Shown here one piece after another: positions 38,370 through 48,618 of a stretch of 64,000 nucleotides of DNA (position 1 is the first letter of the stretch; the number at the start of each line of letters is the position of its first letter). The position numbers and the translations under genes were made by a program. The notes below the pieces were generated by a model, which saw only the letters and a list, made by a program, of their open reading frames with translations, was not told the DNA's origin and ran no database searches. Origin of the DNA: Aphrocallistes beatrix (Eukaryota > Porifera > Hexactinellida > Sceptrulophora > Aphrocallistidae); the NCBI GenBank assembly GCA_963281255.1, contig OY725493.1, forward strand, positions 1,797,550 through 1,861,549. Direction: 5' to 3'.

Positions 38370-39322
38370 CTACTGGTAGAAGTCGGGCTGCATGTGGTGG
38401 GGAGAGAGGGTTAGGGCGTTCACCTGAGCTGAGAGGAAGTAGGCGTCATAGCTGGAGGTGGGGCTGGAGGGAGGGGGAGAGAAGAAGTGTTCTGGGGAGG
38501 TGGAGGGGCGAGATAGGTGCGTGGGAGAGGATAGGTGCTTCTGTTGCTTCCACTGTCTGTATCTGCGTCTGTCCACCGGCTTCGAGAGACACACCTCCAT
38601 GACGGACCCCTTCATCAGCTGTCCATCCAGAGCCTTGACCGCTCGCATGGCTGCATCGTGAGACTCCATGTGCACGAATGCGAAGTCTTTCAGTTTCTTG
38701 ACTCGCTCCACTTCTCCCCACATGGAGAAGAGGCAGTCCAGCTCCTCCTCAGTGGTGTCCACCGTCAGACGCCGCACGAAGGCGACCTTGACATGTTTCA
38801 TTTGGTGGTTGGACACGTCCATCTCCGGAATGGCCCAGTCGACACTGAGTCTCCTCGTGGAGGCGCTGGCAGAGCTCCACACCTCTGACACTGAGCACTT
38901 CTTGAGTTGGTTGAGTGCGCGGGCGGCCAGTGCGTGCGTCTCGTACTCGACGAACACGAAGCCTCTGTTGTTGGTGCCCCCCAGCATGCTGGGGTACATG
39001 ATCACGTCCAGGATCTAAAGGGAGACAAGGTTAGAAAGGGTGGATTGAGGGGGCAGGGTGAGGGGAGGGGAATTAGCTATCAACTTACATGGTTAGTGAT
39101 CCTCTTGAGTCCAATAATGATCTGCTCGCGACACAGGTCCCGCGGGACACAGCCCACGTAGAGTCTGCAGCTGGATGGGAGCTCTTCTCCGGGGCTGCTG
39201 GCCTCCTCTGGGGAGGGGGTGGGGTTGGAGAGTGAGGAAGAGGAAGTGTGGGGGCTGATCTCACTGCTGGTGGAGCTGGAGCTTCGAGAGCGAGAGGGGG
39301 GACTGGTTGTGAAGGAAAGCAT
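38370..39322 (-). CDS. A1CF/RBM46/RBM47-like RNA-binding protein with two RRMs
   Basis: Two exons on the minus strand (39089-39322, then 38370-39014; GT-AG intron of 74 bp, phase 0) encode 292 residues. The first RRM (about 53-135) has the RNP2-like CRLYVGCVP and RNP1-like RGFVFVEYE. The second (about 150-225) has VKVAFVRRL and KDFAFVHME. DVIMYPS and RVKKLKDFAFVH match RRM2 and RRM3 of the SYNCRIP/A1CF/RBM46/RBM47 group. These proteins normally have three RRMs; here RRM1 is replaced by a Ser/Pro-rich N-terminus and I see no upstream exon encoding it. The C-terminus is Ser/Pro/His-rich. In animals this group edits, stabilises or silences mRNAs, often in germ cells or epithelia. Confidence 0.85.
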
Positions 39323-40723
39323 TGCTCTGCGTATTGTCAGTCTGAAGTTGTTTGATGTGAAAATTTTTTCCTGCTTTCGTGAGTTGTATTTATAATTACG
39401 AAGGAGGGTACAGGTGCTAGGACATCTGTCCTCTCTCGTATGGATCTTCCATAGTGAAATATTGACTACCGAAGAGTGAGGTCACCTGCGGAATGCACCA
39501 ACTCTAGTAACTGTTAGTTGGCAGGTGTTGGGTGACAGGAGCTTACAGCGGTTAACTGGCAGCATCGTAGTGTTGATTCAGTGACAGGTGTCTCCAGGGC
39601 TCAGTCACCAGGTGTTTGCAGCGGTTAGTTGGCAATGTTTCTGACTGTTAGAATTTAATTGAATCCTAATTGAATTCTGGAGGAGGAATAGCATAGCAAC
39701 TTATAATAAGTAATCTGGTTGTTACGCTGATGACTGTTACAGTTAATTTGTTAATGAACTAACGACACTGCATCCCTCTCGGATTGATACATCGAAGTGA
39801 TTAGGTTGTTGTTATTACGCATCATCATTTGTTGTTTTTAGAGAAATTATAATATTTAGAGATTGATAAGTTATTTTAGGCATAAGCTTTTATACATTCA
39901 CAGTACATCAGAGAAACATAATTCGTACTCCGCAGCCAGCGAGAACTTGCATAATTATTCCACATTACATCTCGACTCGTACTATCTTCGCTGATTCTAG
40001 AACTAGTTTAGCTTATCCGGAGTCTTGTCTTAGGTTTTGGTAAGAACTGTACTGACTCATAAATCATGAATTTGTGCCACTTAAGGTTTTTCTATTTATA
40101 TTTTAGTCAACCCATACTTCTATGACTTCCTCTCTAAAATTAGATAAGAGTATGAGTTTCGTTTCCTCACATTCACACTAGGATTAATAGCATATGTGTC
40201 TCTATTTGAAAATATCTGGAAATCCTTCTGCTTATTTATACTAGGATAGGAGTGAGCAGAGGACAGACACAGCTGCGGTAGGTGCCATGCCTTACTTACC
40301 GCATGCCACTTATATTTGCGATTTGTACTCGTCACCCCCTGCGAGTGGTCAAAATGTATATGTATAGTTTGTGCCACTTAGTCATCATTGAAAATAAGAT
40401 GCACGTGAAACCGAATAAAGATTTTCAAATAAATCGCGGGCACATATCATACGACATCGCCATCAGGGTAGTTCCAGGAATTTGTCAAATCCGGGCTGCC
40501 CTTATACTTTTGGCTTAGACCGCTCCATGAAGTGCGACCTCTCTTGCAGCGATTTCGTGGTCTCCTGTGGATCTCCGTCTGAGTATCACAGCTAACCTGA
40601 ATCCACCGGTAGATTTAAACTGTATTCTTCGTGTGCTCACACTATTTTCTTTTGATGAAGAACTTATTAATTTGATATGCGTATTTCTAAAGTATACAAT
40701 CTTAGCAGAGATATTTTATCGCG
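39323..40723. other. Intergenic, no gene supported
   Basis: 1.4 kb between divergent genes (RNA-binding protein on minus, RPS5 on plus). It contains short repeats of GCAGGTGTTGG and CAGGTGTCTCC type at about 39520-39630, which carry E-box-like CAGGTG cores. CAATCTTAG at about 40697-40705 is an acceptor-like AG before RPS5. I see no coding region; short open frames here have no family match. Confidence 0.4.
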
Positions 40724-41392
40724 ATGGCAGAAGACTGGGATGACGTAGAAGCCAGTGGACCAGCTGATACAGGAACATACACCGGAGTGGTAGCAGACAC
40801 ACTGGCAGATGATCCGTTCGTCAACGTCAAATTGTTCAACAAGTGGGACCCAAGCAAAGTGCAGTGTGAAGACCTCTGTCTACAGGACTACATCGCCTTC
40901 AAAGACAAGAGAGCGGTCTACCTCCCTCACACGGCAGGCCGCTACGCGAAGAAGCGATTCCGTAAGGCCACTTGTCCTGTGGTGGAGCGTCTCGTCAACT
41001 CCCTCATGATGCACGGACGCAACAATGGCAAGAAGCTGATGACGATGAAGATCGTAGAACACGCGTTTGACATCATACATCTCATCACGAATGAGAATCC
41101 CATCCAAGTGTTGGTGCAGGCCATCATCAATGCGGGACCAAGGGAGGACAGCACGCGTATCGGACGAGCGGGGACCGTGAGGAGACAGGCGGTAGATGTC
41201 TCCCCCCTCAGACGAGTCAACCAGGCGATCTACCTCATCTGTCTGGGCTCACGGGACGCCGCGTTTCGGAACATCAAAACGATAGCTGAGTGTCTGGCGG
41301 ACGAACTGATCAACGCGTACAAGGGCTCTTCCAATAGCTTCGCCATCAAACGCAAAGACGAGTTGGAGAGGGTAGCTAAATCAAATCGGTAG
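40724..41392 (+). CDS. RPS5: 40S ribosomal protein uS7 (RPS5)
   Basis: This single-exon protein of 222 residues matches eukaryotic RPS5 throughout: [131 protein letters not shown]-like [19 protein letters not shown], and the usual end [12 protein letters not shown]. It sits on the head of the 40S subunit at the mRNA exit near the E site. Only the first ~25 residues are variable, as in other animals. The absence of introns is notable for a ribosomal protein gene. Confidence 0.98.
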   Translation: MAEDWDDVEASGPADTGTYTGVVADTLADDPFVNVKLFNKWDPSKVQCEDLCLQDYIAFKDKRAVYLPHTAGRYAKKRFRKATCPVVERLVNSLMMHGRNNGKKLMTMKIVEHAFDIIHLITNENPIQVLVQAIINAGPREDSTRIGRAGTVRRQAVDVSPLRRVNQAIYLICLGSRDAAFRNIKTIAECLADELINAYKGSSNSFAIKRKDELERVAKSNR

Positions 41393-41966
41393 AGGGATTA
41401 GAGTAGTTGGATGGATTTATTAGTTTATGATAAGCTGTGTAGGCTAATTATTAGATTCGGATTCGTAATGAAATGAAATGAATAGAGACCGTTTGTATTT
41501 TGGGAAATCTCCATCTGTGGTGAGTAATTGGGTGAGATTAATTCATGGCTTAGTCAGTAATGTTAATTTAAGCTAACCTGAAGAAAATTCACCTTTATAT
41601 GTGGACAAAATTGTCCTCCGCTGACCCAGATTGCCAGGTTAGAACCACTGACCTAAGCAATGTATACTCCCCGCCTTCAGAGATATTTTGAGAAAACGCT
41701 TTAGTTAGTTCCATGAGTTCTTTCCTCCAATTTTATTGAGACCAAACTTCCGGGGTGGTCGCAGGAATTTACCAAGCCCAGGATGAGGCAGGGCCAAAGA
41801 AAAATATCCGGGGGGTCCGTACTATGATCTTAGGTCGGTCAAATGAAATCCGGGGCCTCAGAATCAATCTCGGGGCAAAGACCCCGGATGCCCCCCCCCC
41901 CTCTCCCCCTGGGACCGCCCCTGCCAGCCTTTAATTCCAATACTTAGCTGGTTTGAAGAGGTATTG
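41393..41966. other. Intergenic with a possible worn hAT end
   Basis: CCCTGGGACCGCCCCTG, ending at about 41922, resembles the right end of a hAT element (CAGGGGCGGTCCCAG in reverse). A matching left end and an 8-bp duplication are not clear. A C-homopolymer lies at about 41889-41900. No gene seen. Confidence 0.4.
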
Positions 41967-42454
41967 AAAAGTCGAGAGAGCATGCTCATTAGGTCGAGAG
42001 AGCATGCTCCTTACATTTATACCTTCTTTATGTTCAAAAAAGGTACAAGTATTTACTGATTTGAATCTACTACATGCGCCCTAGATACTGTACTTACCGT
42101 ACGGAGTATCACCTATAAAAATCCTGTTGTAAAATTGGTTTAAATTAGTTCGAGAAGTTTCATATACTATGTAATAACTTCCTACTATTATAAGTAGGTA
42201 TGATGCTGGTAACCAATGGAGGAATGGCGGAACTTTCGTCCCCTGAAATGCCCTTTTCGCACCTAATGATTTCTCAATCAAAATGCCTCATTTTCACCCT
42301 TTTTTTCAAACATACTCCACTCCAAAAGCCTCAATTTCCGTTCCTTACATATTAGTGCCCGTTTATTTTGGTCTCTAATGAGACAAAAATTCCAGGGACG
42401 AAAGTTCTGCTTACCCCAATGGAGTATATAACGAGCATGCTCTCTCGACTTTTT
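41967..42454. mobile_element. Inverted-repeat element (about 490 bp) hosting a nested insertion
   Basis: A 20-bp sequence AAAAGTCGAGAGAGCATGCT at the left end is matched in reverse by GAGCATGCTCTCTCGACTTT at 42433-42452. A second copy of the GAGAGAGCATGCTC motif follows directly at the left end (41992-42010). No target duplication is certain. The element at 42221-42415 lies inside it. Superfamily unknown. Confidence 0.6.
42221..42415. mobile_element. Nested miniature element (195 bp) with 8-bp duplication
   Basis: Ends GGAATGGCGGAACTTTCGTC and, in reverse, GGTAAGCAGAACTTTCGTCC are imperfect inverted repeats, flanked by a perfect 8-bp duplication, CCAATGGA (42213-42220 and 42416-42423). The GG start differs from the CAG start of the hAT elements in this window. 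Merlin-type elements (8-9 bp duplications, GG ends) are a candidate. No coding capacity. Confidence 0.7.
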
Positions 42455-42662
42455 ATTATAAGGGTTTGAAACAGATGTGAAGGTTGAAGGTGACTAGTTC
42501 ACTCACTTATCACTATAGCGGTATTCCCACTCTCTTACTGTTAGGTGGGCACAGGCATAACTCGACTTTACTGTAGACTCCGTTACTAAGCTAGGTGTGA
42601 ATGTTATTTGTTGACTGACTGGTCAATGGTTATCATTAGACCCAACTCTGACCCTCTCAAAG

Positions 42663-43985
42663 ATGGATTTCGTGCACAAGAGCCGGGATGAGGTAATCTC
42701 GTGGCTGGAAGGCCGCTTACGGGGAGATGATGGTTGGAACAGCCGGCACCTGGCCGGGTACCTCCACACAGACTTGTTGCGTCACATCCTCTCTGCCTTC
42801 CAACAGCTGGAGCAACAGATCCGAGTGAAGATCCTCCTCGCCATGCTCGAGATCTCGGCTCCCGGGATCGAGAGGGAGAAGCAGCAGTTCCTCTCACTCC
42901 TATCCGCGGCCCGACAGGACGAGGACGAGTGGGTGAGTCGGGTGGCTACGATCGTGGAACATCTCCTGTTCCAGCCGCTGCCCCCCTCCGAGCTGAGCTC
43001 CCTCCTGGACGGGGCTGAGTCCATCGCGAGGAAGCTGCGCTGCCGAGACCTCTGCCGCAACTGTCCGCCCCTCCCCCCCGAGCTCAGCTTCCTCAACTAC
43101 TCCGTGCTCAACGCGCTCTCGCTCACCCCCGAGTGCTACGGCGCCCACGCGACAGCCGGAAGCGGACACTTTCGGTTGAAGCAGAAGCTTCGCACCTCTG
43201 TCATCAAGGACGAGATTCTAACCAAGGCTAAGGACCACAAGCAGGATGAAGAGGCACACAGCTACTCCCCACACCCTCTCAGCTCCACGCCTAAGAGCGG
43301 GGACATATTCATGCCACCTAACACCCGAGACAAGCAGCAGAACACAGGCTACCGTCCGAACGCTAAGCCGATCCCGAGTCTCTACACGCTGAAAGGGTAC
43401 GGCACTCAGCCGCGGTCTAGCACCACCAAACTGCTGCCGGTGCAGGACCTGCCCATCGTGGTGCCCGGCCCCTTGGTCGGGAAGCGGAAGAGGAAGGAAC
43501 ACCCTCCCTCCGCTGGCCCCTCCCCCGCCACCACCCCCGTCACTCCCAGCAATGCTAAGCTCACGCCTGAGAACGACAAAGTGAAGAGGAAGCGGGGCTC
43601 TCTCACCCGGTCCTCCCCCCCGCCCCCCGCCAGCGCAGAGCGACACTCCTCCACAGACTCGCCCAGTCCCGTCCCGCCCCCCCACAAGCCCTCCCACAAG
43701 CGCCTGCAGAAGATACACGAGAAAAAGCGCAAGTTCATGGAGGACATGTTCTCGGAGGCGGACCTCCTCTCTGAGAAGCAGAAGCAGATCATCATCGACT
43801 TCATGGTGGGACAGGCGACCAAGCCTTACAACGAGTCAGGGGACAAGCTGACCTTCACCCTCAACAAGACCATCCACGAGGATGACAGCGAGAAGACAGA
43901 GGTGGAGACGCTCTTCGAGATGGATTACAGCACCAAGCAGTGGCGCAAGCTCAAGAAGTCCGTCGTTCTTAAGATTCCCACTTAG
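42663..43985 (+). CDS. NELFA: Negative elongation factor A (NELF-A)
   Basis: This single-exon protein of 440 residues (human NELF-A 528) has the N-terminal helical domain at about 1-185. It includes VISWLEGRL, LLRHILSAFQQLEQQIRVKI, LFQPL and FLNYSVLNALSLTPE, followed by HFRLKQKLRTSVIKDEIL, equal to the human HFQLKRKPKSATLRAELL. The centre is a Pro/Ser/Lys-rich linker. The C-terminus (about 380-435) has EKQKQIIIDFMVGQATKPYN and ETLFEMDYSTKQWRKLKK, matching the human LILGFMAGSRENP and VFEMNYATGQWTRFKK. NELF pauses RNA polymerase II near promoters. The extremely GC-rich third codon positions contrast with the AT-rich spacer next to it. Confidence 0.95.
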   Translation: MDFVHKSRDEVISWLEGRLRGDDGWNSRHLAGYLHTDLLRHILSAFQQLEQQIRVKILLAMLEISAPGIEREKQQFLSLLSAARQDEDEWVSRVATIVEHLLFQPLPPSELSSLLDGAESIARKLRCRDLCRNCPPLPPELSFLNYSVLNALSLTPECYGAHATAGSGHFRLKQKLRTSVIKDEILTKAKDHKQDEEAHSYSPHPLSSTPKSGDIFMPPNTRDKQQNTGYRPNAKPIPSLYTLKGYGTQPRSSTTKLLPVQDLPIVVPGPLVGKRKRKEHPPSAGPSPATTPVTPSNAKLTPENDKVKRKRGSLTRSSPPPPASAERHSSTDSPSPVPPPHKPSHKRLQKIHEKKRKFMEDMFSEADLLSEKQKQIIIDFMVGQATKPYNESGDKLTFTLNKTIHEDDSEKTEVETLFEMDYSTKQWRKLKKSVVLKIPT

Positions 43986-44063
43986 TTTGTTAGTCATGCT
44001 AGTAGCTTGCCTTTAAGTAAATCTTTTGGTTTTCACTGCATTAATCTTGAGTTTGCTGCTCAA

Positions 44064-44094
<31 letters not shown>

Positions 44095-44337
44095 CATTGC
44101 ATGGCATTACTTATTACGTAATATTATTCTTTTTGGTCACTTCCTAAATGTTCAATTTTGGAACCAAGTGATGTAATGATTTATATTTTTTGGAACGGAC
44201 CAGTAATTTACTCATCGGTATTTCAGGTTTTTCACAAAATTTAAATTCAATCATGCATAATAGTCAATCTACTAACTCTATCATCCCATTACATCTCAGT
44301 TCCATTCCTCGACTCAATTAGCTTTGCGAGAAGTGAC
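43986..44337. repeat. Spacer with CT microsatellite
   Basis: A pure (CT)n run of about 15 units lies at 44064-44094, and the rest is AT-rich. CAATTAG at about 44317-44323, just before the AP5M1 start codon, is acceptor-like. No gene seen. Confidence 0.7.
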
Positions 44338-45861
44338 ATGTCAGTCCGCGGGGTGTGGGTGATCCTGGACGCGCCAGACCAGCAGCCGACAGTGCTCTAC
44401 TCCCGCCGCTATCCCACCGTGGAGAGGAGAGCGCGAAAGTTCTCCCCTGATCCCTCCGCCTACTTCCCTCTGCCGGGGGACAGGGAGCTGTGTGGTGCCG
44501 CGATGCAGGAAGTGTGCTCTGTGAAGGAATCGAATCAGAAGAACGCTAGCATTCGCGCCTGTGACAAGAGTTGGTCTAAGCCCGTGTATGAGCTGTTTGA
44601 TGGGAAGGTGTGGCCTGTCGTCTTGATTCAGCAGAAGAACCTCTACTTCCTGTCCATCCCGCTGCTAGAGCAGAGGACAGGAGGAGAAAGGCCCCCTCTC
44701 CTGGACATCCCGGCCATCCCCCTCGCCCTGGAGCTCCTCATCTCCATGACCCAAGTGCTTAGCTCTTCTTCAGAGAAGTCTTCCTTAAAAGGACAATTCC
44801 CCTCTCCACTGCACCAGTTCCTATCCGTCTCAGTCCCGCTGGGTACAATTCTAGACACCAACGTGTCCCAGTACAACTCCCTAGTCCCCATCCTCACGGA
44901 GCAGACGCCCCCCTGCCTCCTCCCTGACACTCCTTCCTGGAAACCGGTGCTGTTCAAAGGCAACCCCAAACTGTCTCTCACCGTGCTAGAGCAGGTGCAG
45001 CTCACTCAGTGGGACCCTCGCCGCTCTAGCGTCTCCTGGAACACGTACGGATCTGTCCTGTGCAAGGCGGATCTGGAGGGGGTACCGGACGTCTCCCTCA
45101 ACCTGGTCATCCCGCAGGGCGGACTCAACCTGCGCACTCTGCACATGCACCCGTGTGTCCACCTATTCGATGTTCAGTCCTCGACACCTGAGCCTGAAGC
45201 CGAGACCGCTAACCGACCAGCAGGACCGCTACTTCTCGCCCCTACCTCCACCTCCACCAAGTTAAGATTCTCGCCCCCTCTGGGCCTGTTCTCCCTCTGC
45301 AAGTACGCATGCTCAGAACGCAACCTCTCAGTGCATCCGGAGTTCGTCCCGATCAAGGCGATCTACGAGATGGTTGGCTCTCGGAAGGTGGAGCTACTGG
45401 TGCACCTCAAACTGAGCGAACGAGTCAAGAATAGTTTTGAAGTTCTAGAAGTTTCTATTCCTCTCTTCAACCGCGGTCCCATCCAGACAGCGGACATCCA
45501 CCCCTCTTCCATGCAGGTGTCAATCTCCCCAGATCAGAGAAAGCTGATCTGGAATGTGGATAAGAAGTTCCCAAAGAGTCTTGAGCAGACACTTCGCGCT
45601 ACTGTCACATTCTTGGAGGATTCCAACCCCCCCTCCGTTCAGGGAGAAGACCCCTTCTGTGTCGGCCAGACGGCATACATCCTGATTAGCTTTCGCATTT
45701 TCGAGTTCACTCTAAGCGGCCTGAGCATAGAGCCCAGGTCCATCCTCTCCTTTCCCCAGTCCAAGTACAAGCTCGCCATCTCCAGGGAGTTCTCCAGTGC
45801 CGAGTACAAAGTGTGGAATGTGAACGGAGACGCTCTCATTCCTGAAATTACACATGACTAG
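44338..45861 (+). CDS. AP5M1: AP-5 complex subunit mu (AP5M1/MUDENG)
   Basis: This single-exon protein of 507 residues (human 490) matches AP5M1 along its length: YSRRYPTVERRARKF near the start, KVWPVVLIQQKNLYFLSIPL, PLGTILDTNVSQ, PSWKPVLFKGNPKLSLTVLE, VSWNTYGSVLCKADLEGVPD, VHPEFVPI, LKLSERVKNSFEVLEVSIPL, FNRGPIQTADIH, KFPKSLEQTL and GQTAYILISFRIFEFTLSG. The second half (about 205-500) is the mu-homology domain that recognises cargo. AP-5 acts with spatacsin and spastizin on late endosomes. No introns. It is 350 bp downstream of NELF-A on the same strand; no functional link is known. Confidence 0.95.
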   Translation: MSVRGVWVILDAPDQQPTVLYSRRYPTVERRARKFSPDPSAYFPLPGDRELCGAAMQEVCSVKESNQKNASIRACDKSWSKPVYELFDGKVWPVVLIQQKNLYFLSIPLLEQRTGGERPPLLDIPAIPLALELLISMTQVLSSSSEKSSLKGQFPSPLHQFLSVSVPLGTILDTNVSQYNSLVPILTEQTPPCLLPDTPSWKPVLFKGNPKLSLTVLEQVQLTQWDPRRSSVSWNTYGSVLCKADLEGVPDVSLNLVIPQGGLNLRTLHMHPCVHLFDVQSSTPEPEAETANRPAGPLLLAPTSTSTKLRFSPPLGLFSLCKYACSERNLSVHPEFVPIKAIYEMVGSRKVELLVHLKLSERVKNSFEVLEVSIPLFNRGPIQTADIHPSSMQVSISPDQRKLIWNVDKKFPKSLEQTLRATVTFLEDSNPPSVQGEDPFCVGQTAYILISFRIFEFTLSGLSIEPRSILSFPQSKYKLAISREFSSAEYKVWNVNGDALIPEITHD

Positions 45862-46040
45862 CTCCGAATACGAAGAAGACTGCTGTACAATTTAATGATG
45901 TAGATAATCGTGGATATAATAGCAAATTTAATTGGAAAATATTAGTGACTATTTTCTCTTATCGAATTATAAATTTGAGATTTAAACCTCTGGTTCTACA
46001 TTATATTTCGCTGATACCATTGACGACTTAGTGGCATTTG

Positions 46041-46700
46041 ATGGCTAGCAATCACTCTCATACCGTTGATGATGACAGTGAGATCTGGGACTCGATGGCA
46101 GTGGCTCACAGTGAGCACTGGATGCAAGAGGATACGCAGGTGACAAAGAGGGATATCACTCCTTCTCAAGTGAGTGAGTTCAGTCAGGATGAGGCAGAAG
46201 CGATATTCATAGAATCAGGTGAATTTGGCGATGTTAAATCGATGCGAGCACTCCTCTCCACATTCCCCCATATCATAAACTGTGCAGACTCTGACGGTTA
46301 CACTGCCTTGCATAGGGCTAGCTATAACGGACATAGAGACGCTATTCAGTTCCTGTTGGAGCAAGGAGCTGATACCTCCGCACGTACACAGGACGGATGG
46401 CAACCACTCCATTGTGCTTGCAAGTGGAATAAACACGTGGTCGTGGAGATGCTGTTACAGCATGGAGTTGATGTGAACTGTCAGACAAACGGAGGACTCA
46501 CCCCCACACACATGGCAGCGTCGAACAGTCAGTCTCGCGACGTCCTGGCTCTCTTACTCACGCACTTCAATTCTGATGTCAGTGTCCCGAGTCTGAATGG
46601 AGACCTCGCGCAGCAGGTTGCTCTGCGGTATGGAAATCTTCATTATTTGTTTGAAGTGAAAGAGAAATATCTCGAATTCAGGTTCAATGATATCGATTGA
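46041..46700 (+). CDS. ANKRD49: Ankyrin repeat protein ANKRD49
   Basis: From the first ATG this gives 219 residues (human ANKRD49 239). After an acidic N-terminus, four ankyrin-type units cover about 65-190: IFIESGEFGDVKSMRALL, DGYTALHRASYNGHRDAIQF, DGWQPLHCACKWNKHVVVEM and GGLTPTHMAASNSQSRDVLA. The signature HCACKWN and the C-terminal LHYLFEVKEKYLE match ANKRD49 (HSACKWN, YHYLFEIVEG) and set it apart from generic ankyrin proteins. ANKRD49 is reported as nuclear and testis-linked; the molecular role is unclear. No introns. Confidence 0.9.
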   Translation: MASNHSHTVDDDSEIWDSMAVAHSEHWMQEDTQVTKRDITPSQVSEFSQDEAEAIFIESGEFGDVKSMRALLSTFPHIINCADSDGYTALHRASYNGHRDAIQFLLEQGADTSARTQDGWQPLHCACKWNKHVVVEMLLQHGVDVNCQTNGGLTPTHMAASNSQSRDVLALLLTHFNSDVSVPSLNGDLAQQVALRYGNLHYLFEVKEKYLEFRFNDID

Positions 46701-47088
46701 GTTTGTATTTATTCAAGAATCTATCTACAACATCTAATTATGAGGGCAGGGCTTCTCAACTCAATGTCATGTTATATTTCGCAAAATTTAACTCAAATGT
46801 GGTACGAGGTGGCACAGTTTGAAAATATTTAACCTTGTGGAAGATTAATCCAGTGGAAAGAATATAAAATGAGTAATTCGAATTTGAAGTTAAATTAAAC
46901 GTCTCTCTTACAAATTAAATGCCCTTGACTCGCTAAATAACTTAGTAATTTAACTATTTGTATGGTCAATTTTGGGGTGTACGAATACTTTTGTCCAGGA
47001 AGTGTTCAGTCTCCAGTGGGACTACTTGTGACTTATTTGAATTCGGTTACAAATTTATTGAACTACAACCACGTAGACTAGTCTTCTA
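46701..47088. other. Intergenic, no feature seen
   Basis: AT-rich spacer between two ankyrin genes on the same strand. GCAGGGCTTCTCAACTC at 46746 resembles a hAT end but has no partner. Confidence 0.4.
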
Positions 47089-47944
47089 ATGAAACAATTT
47101 ATTTCCGATATATCAGTGGACAAGCATGGCATCCCAAAGCCTTCGAACAGAATTACCTACCCACTCCACATGTCCTCATTGGTTGGTAACATGGAAGTAT
47201 TGGAAAAGTATGTTGCCTTGAGAGTAGACATTGACTGTAGAGACAAACAAGGCAGAACTTCACTCCACGAAGCGTGCTGTACGCGCAGTAGAGAGGATGC
47301 GTTGGAGATCATAAAATTTCTGGTTAGGAGTGGAACTGACGTCAGGGCTATAGACAAGTTCGGAGAAACACCGCTCCATTGTTTAGCCAGACATAAGAGA
47401 AACCGATTGGCAGCTTCCTTTCTCGTACTAGATGTAAGTTCGAAAGAAGTTAGTAGACAGTTTCCTACCAAAATTCCCAATTACATGTAGTAATACCGCG
47501 TGTCGATATTTCTTTTAGTGTAAAGCTCCACTCTCTCTTCTAAACTTTTTCGGTCAAACACCCCTGGACGTTGCAAAGGAGGCTAGCTACTCTTTTCTGA
47601 AAACTTGGGATATAGATCCTAAGAAATTGACACCGAATAACGAACATTTCGATCAGTTGCCAGAAGTGTTGCAATTCTTACTACTGCAGCAATGCGGTAG
47701 TCATTTGTCATTGCGAGAATTAGCCAAAGAGAAAATTCTGTGTCAGCTGAATTCTTATGAAAATAATAAGTTGCATCAATTACCTCTCCCGAATATTCTC
47801 AAGTGTTACGTAGGAGGGGACACGTACATTGAGTGGATCAAGCAGCAAGAGGGGAGAGGAGAGCTACGCCTGGATGTTTTAGCAGTTGAAGGAGCTGAAG
47901 GAGTTGCCACACGTACAGAATCGAATTTTTGTAACCTTATGTAA
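47089..47944 (+). CDS. ASB-like ankyrin repeat and SOCS-box protein
   Basis: Two exons (47089-47433 and 47519-47944; 85-bp GT-AG intron, phase 0) encode 256 residues. Three to four ankyrin repeats span about 20-130: RITYPLHMSSLVGNMEVLEK, QGRTSLHEACCTRSREDALE and FGETPLHCLARHKRNRLAAS, with a last half-unit FGQTPLDVAKEA in exon 2. Near the C-terminus, SLRELAKEKILCQL and LHQLPLPNILKCYV form a SOCS box, the part that binds Elongin B/C and Cullin-5. It is therefore a likely substrate receptor of a Cul5 ubiquitin ligase. The substrate and exact ASB subgroup are unknown. The SOCS box is not quite at the end; about 35 residues follow it. Confidence 0.85.
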
Positions 47945-48184
47945 TTCTTTTACTTTGTATATCTGGTTAATTTTGTTTCTATATTTGTATTTTTCAAATT
48001 CTAGGACGAACTAATTTAAAGAGCTGTCTTAAACGATATTTCTGAATTATTCGATAAATAAAAATAATTAATCTATATGTATAATTAAGACTCAATTGTT
48101 AGTGCAGCTCCTAGTATAGTATAGGAGATATATCATGCATGATCGGCGTGTAACGTCCGTGCATCCGTACTTGTACATATGCAC
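47945..48184. other. Intergenic before hAT element
   Basis: AT-rich 3' flank of the ASB-like gene; nothing recognised. Confidence 0.4.
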
Positions 48185-48376
48185 CAGGGCATTATACAGC
48201 CTTCCAGAGATACGCTCCTAATCTAAAATTTCTAAATTTTCATACGCCTAAATCGCTAAATAACATTATAATATTTGCTAAATTGGGTATTTTTCTGGAT
48301 TTTTACGCTCCTAAACACTTTGCGGCTTAAAATCACACGCCTAAAGGAGCGTCTCGCGCTCCTAGATAATCCCCTG
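48185..48376. mobile_element. Non-autonomous hAT element (192 bp)
   Basis: Ends CAGGGCATTATACAGCC and GGAGCGC...AGATAATCCCCTG give imperfect inverted repeats (CAGGG-ATTAT). They are flanked by a perfect 8-bp duplication, ATATGCAC (48177-48184 and 48377-48384). Internally it repeats ACGCTCCTAA and ACGCCTAAA motifs. No coding capacity. It lies about 240 bp upstream of the zinc-finger gene start. Confidence 0.85.
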
Positions 48377-48618
48377 ATATGCACATATGCTTGTTCTTGT
48401 AATTTCTATTGGACCAAATTGTATCAAATTTGGACCATCATTCCTTATATGGTGGAGATTTGAACATGGGGTTTCGAATACACGTAGTTATATTTCTGAT
48501 TTAAGTCAGCGAAATTTCGCTCGTTCGCTGTGCTCACATCTACGCATAGCATAAAGGAATCCTGCATGCAATTTGGTTAGAAATAAGACATTACTTTTCG
48601 AATATACACGATAGTTTG

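Noticed and set aside
40120-40377. 85-codon minus-strand frame upstream of RPS5
   Set aside because: No family motif, AT-rich, no partner exon; unsupported.
41800-41922. Complete hAT element ending CTGGGACCGCCCCTG
   Set aside because: The right end looks real but I could not find a left end with a matching duplication; kept only as a note in the spacer.
46746-46765. hAT-like terminus GCAGGGCTTCTCAACTC
   Set aside because: No matching opposite end or 8-bp duplication within 1 kb.
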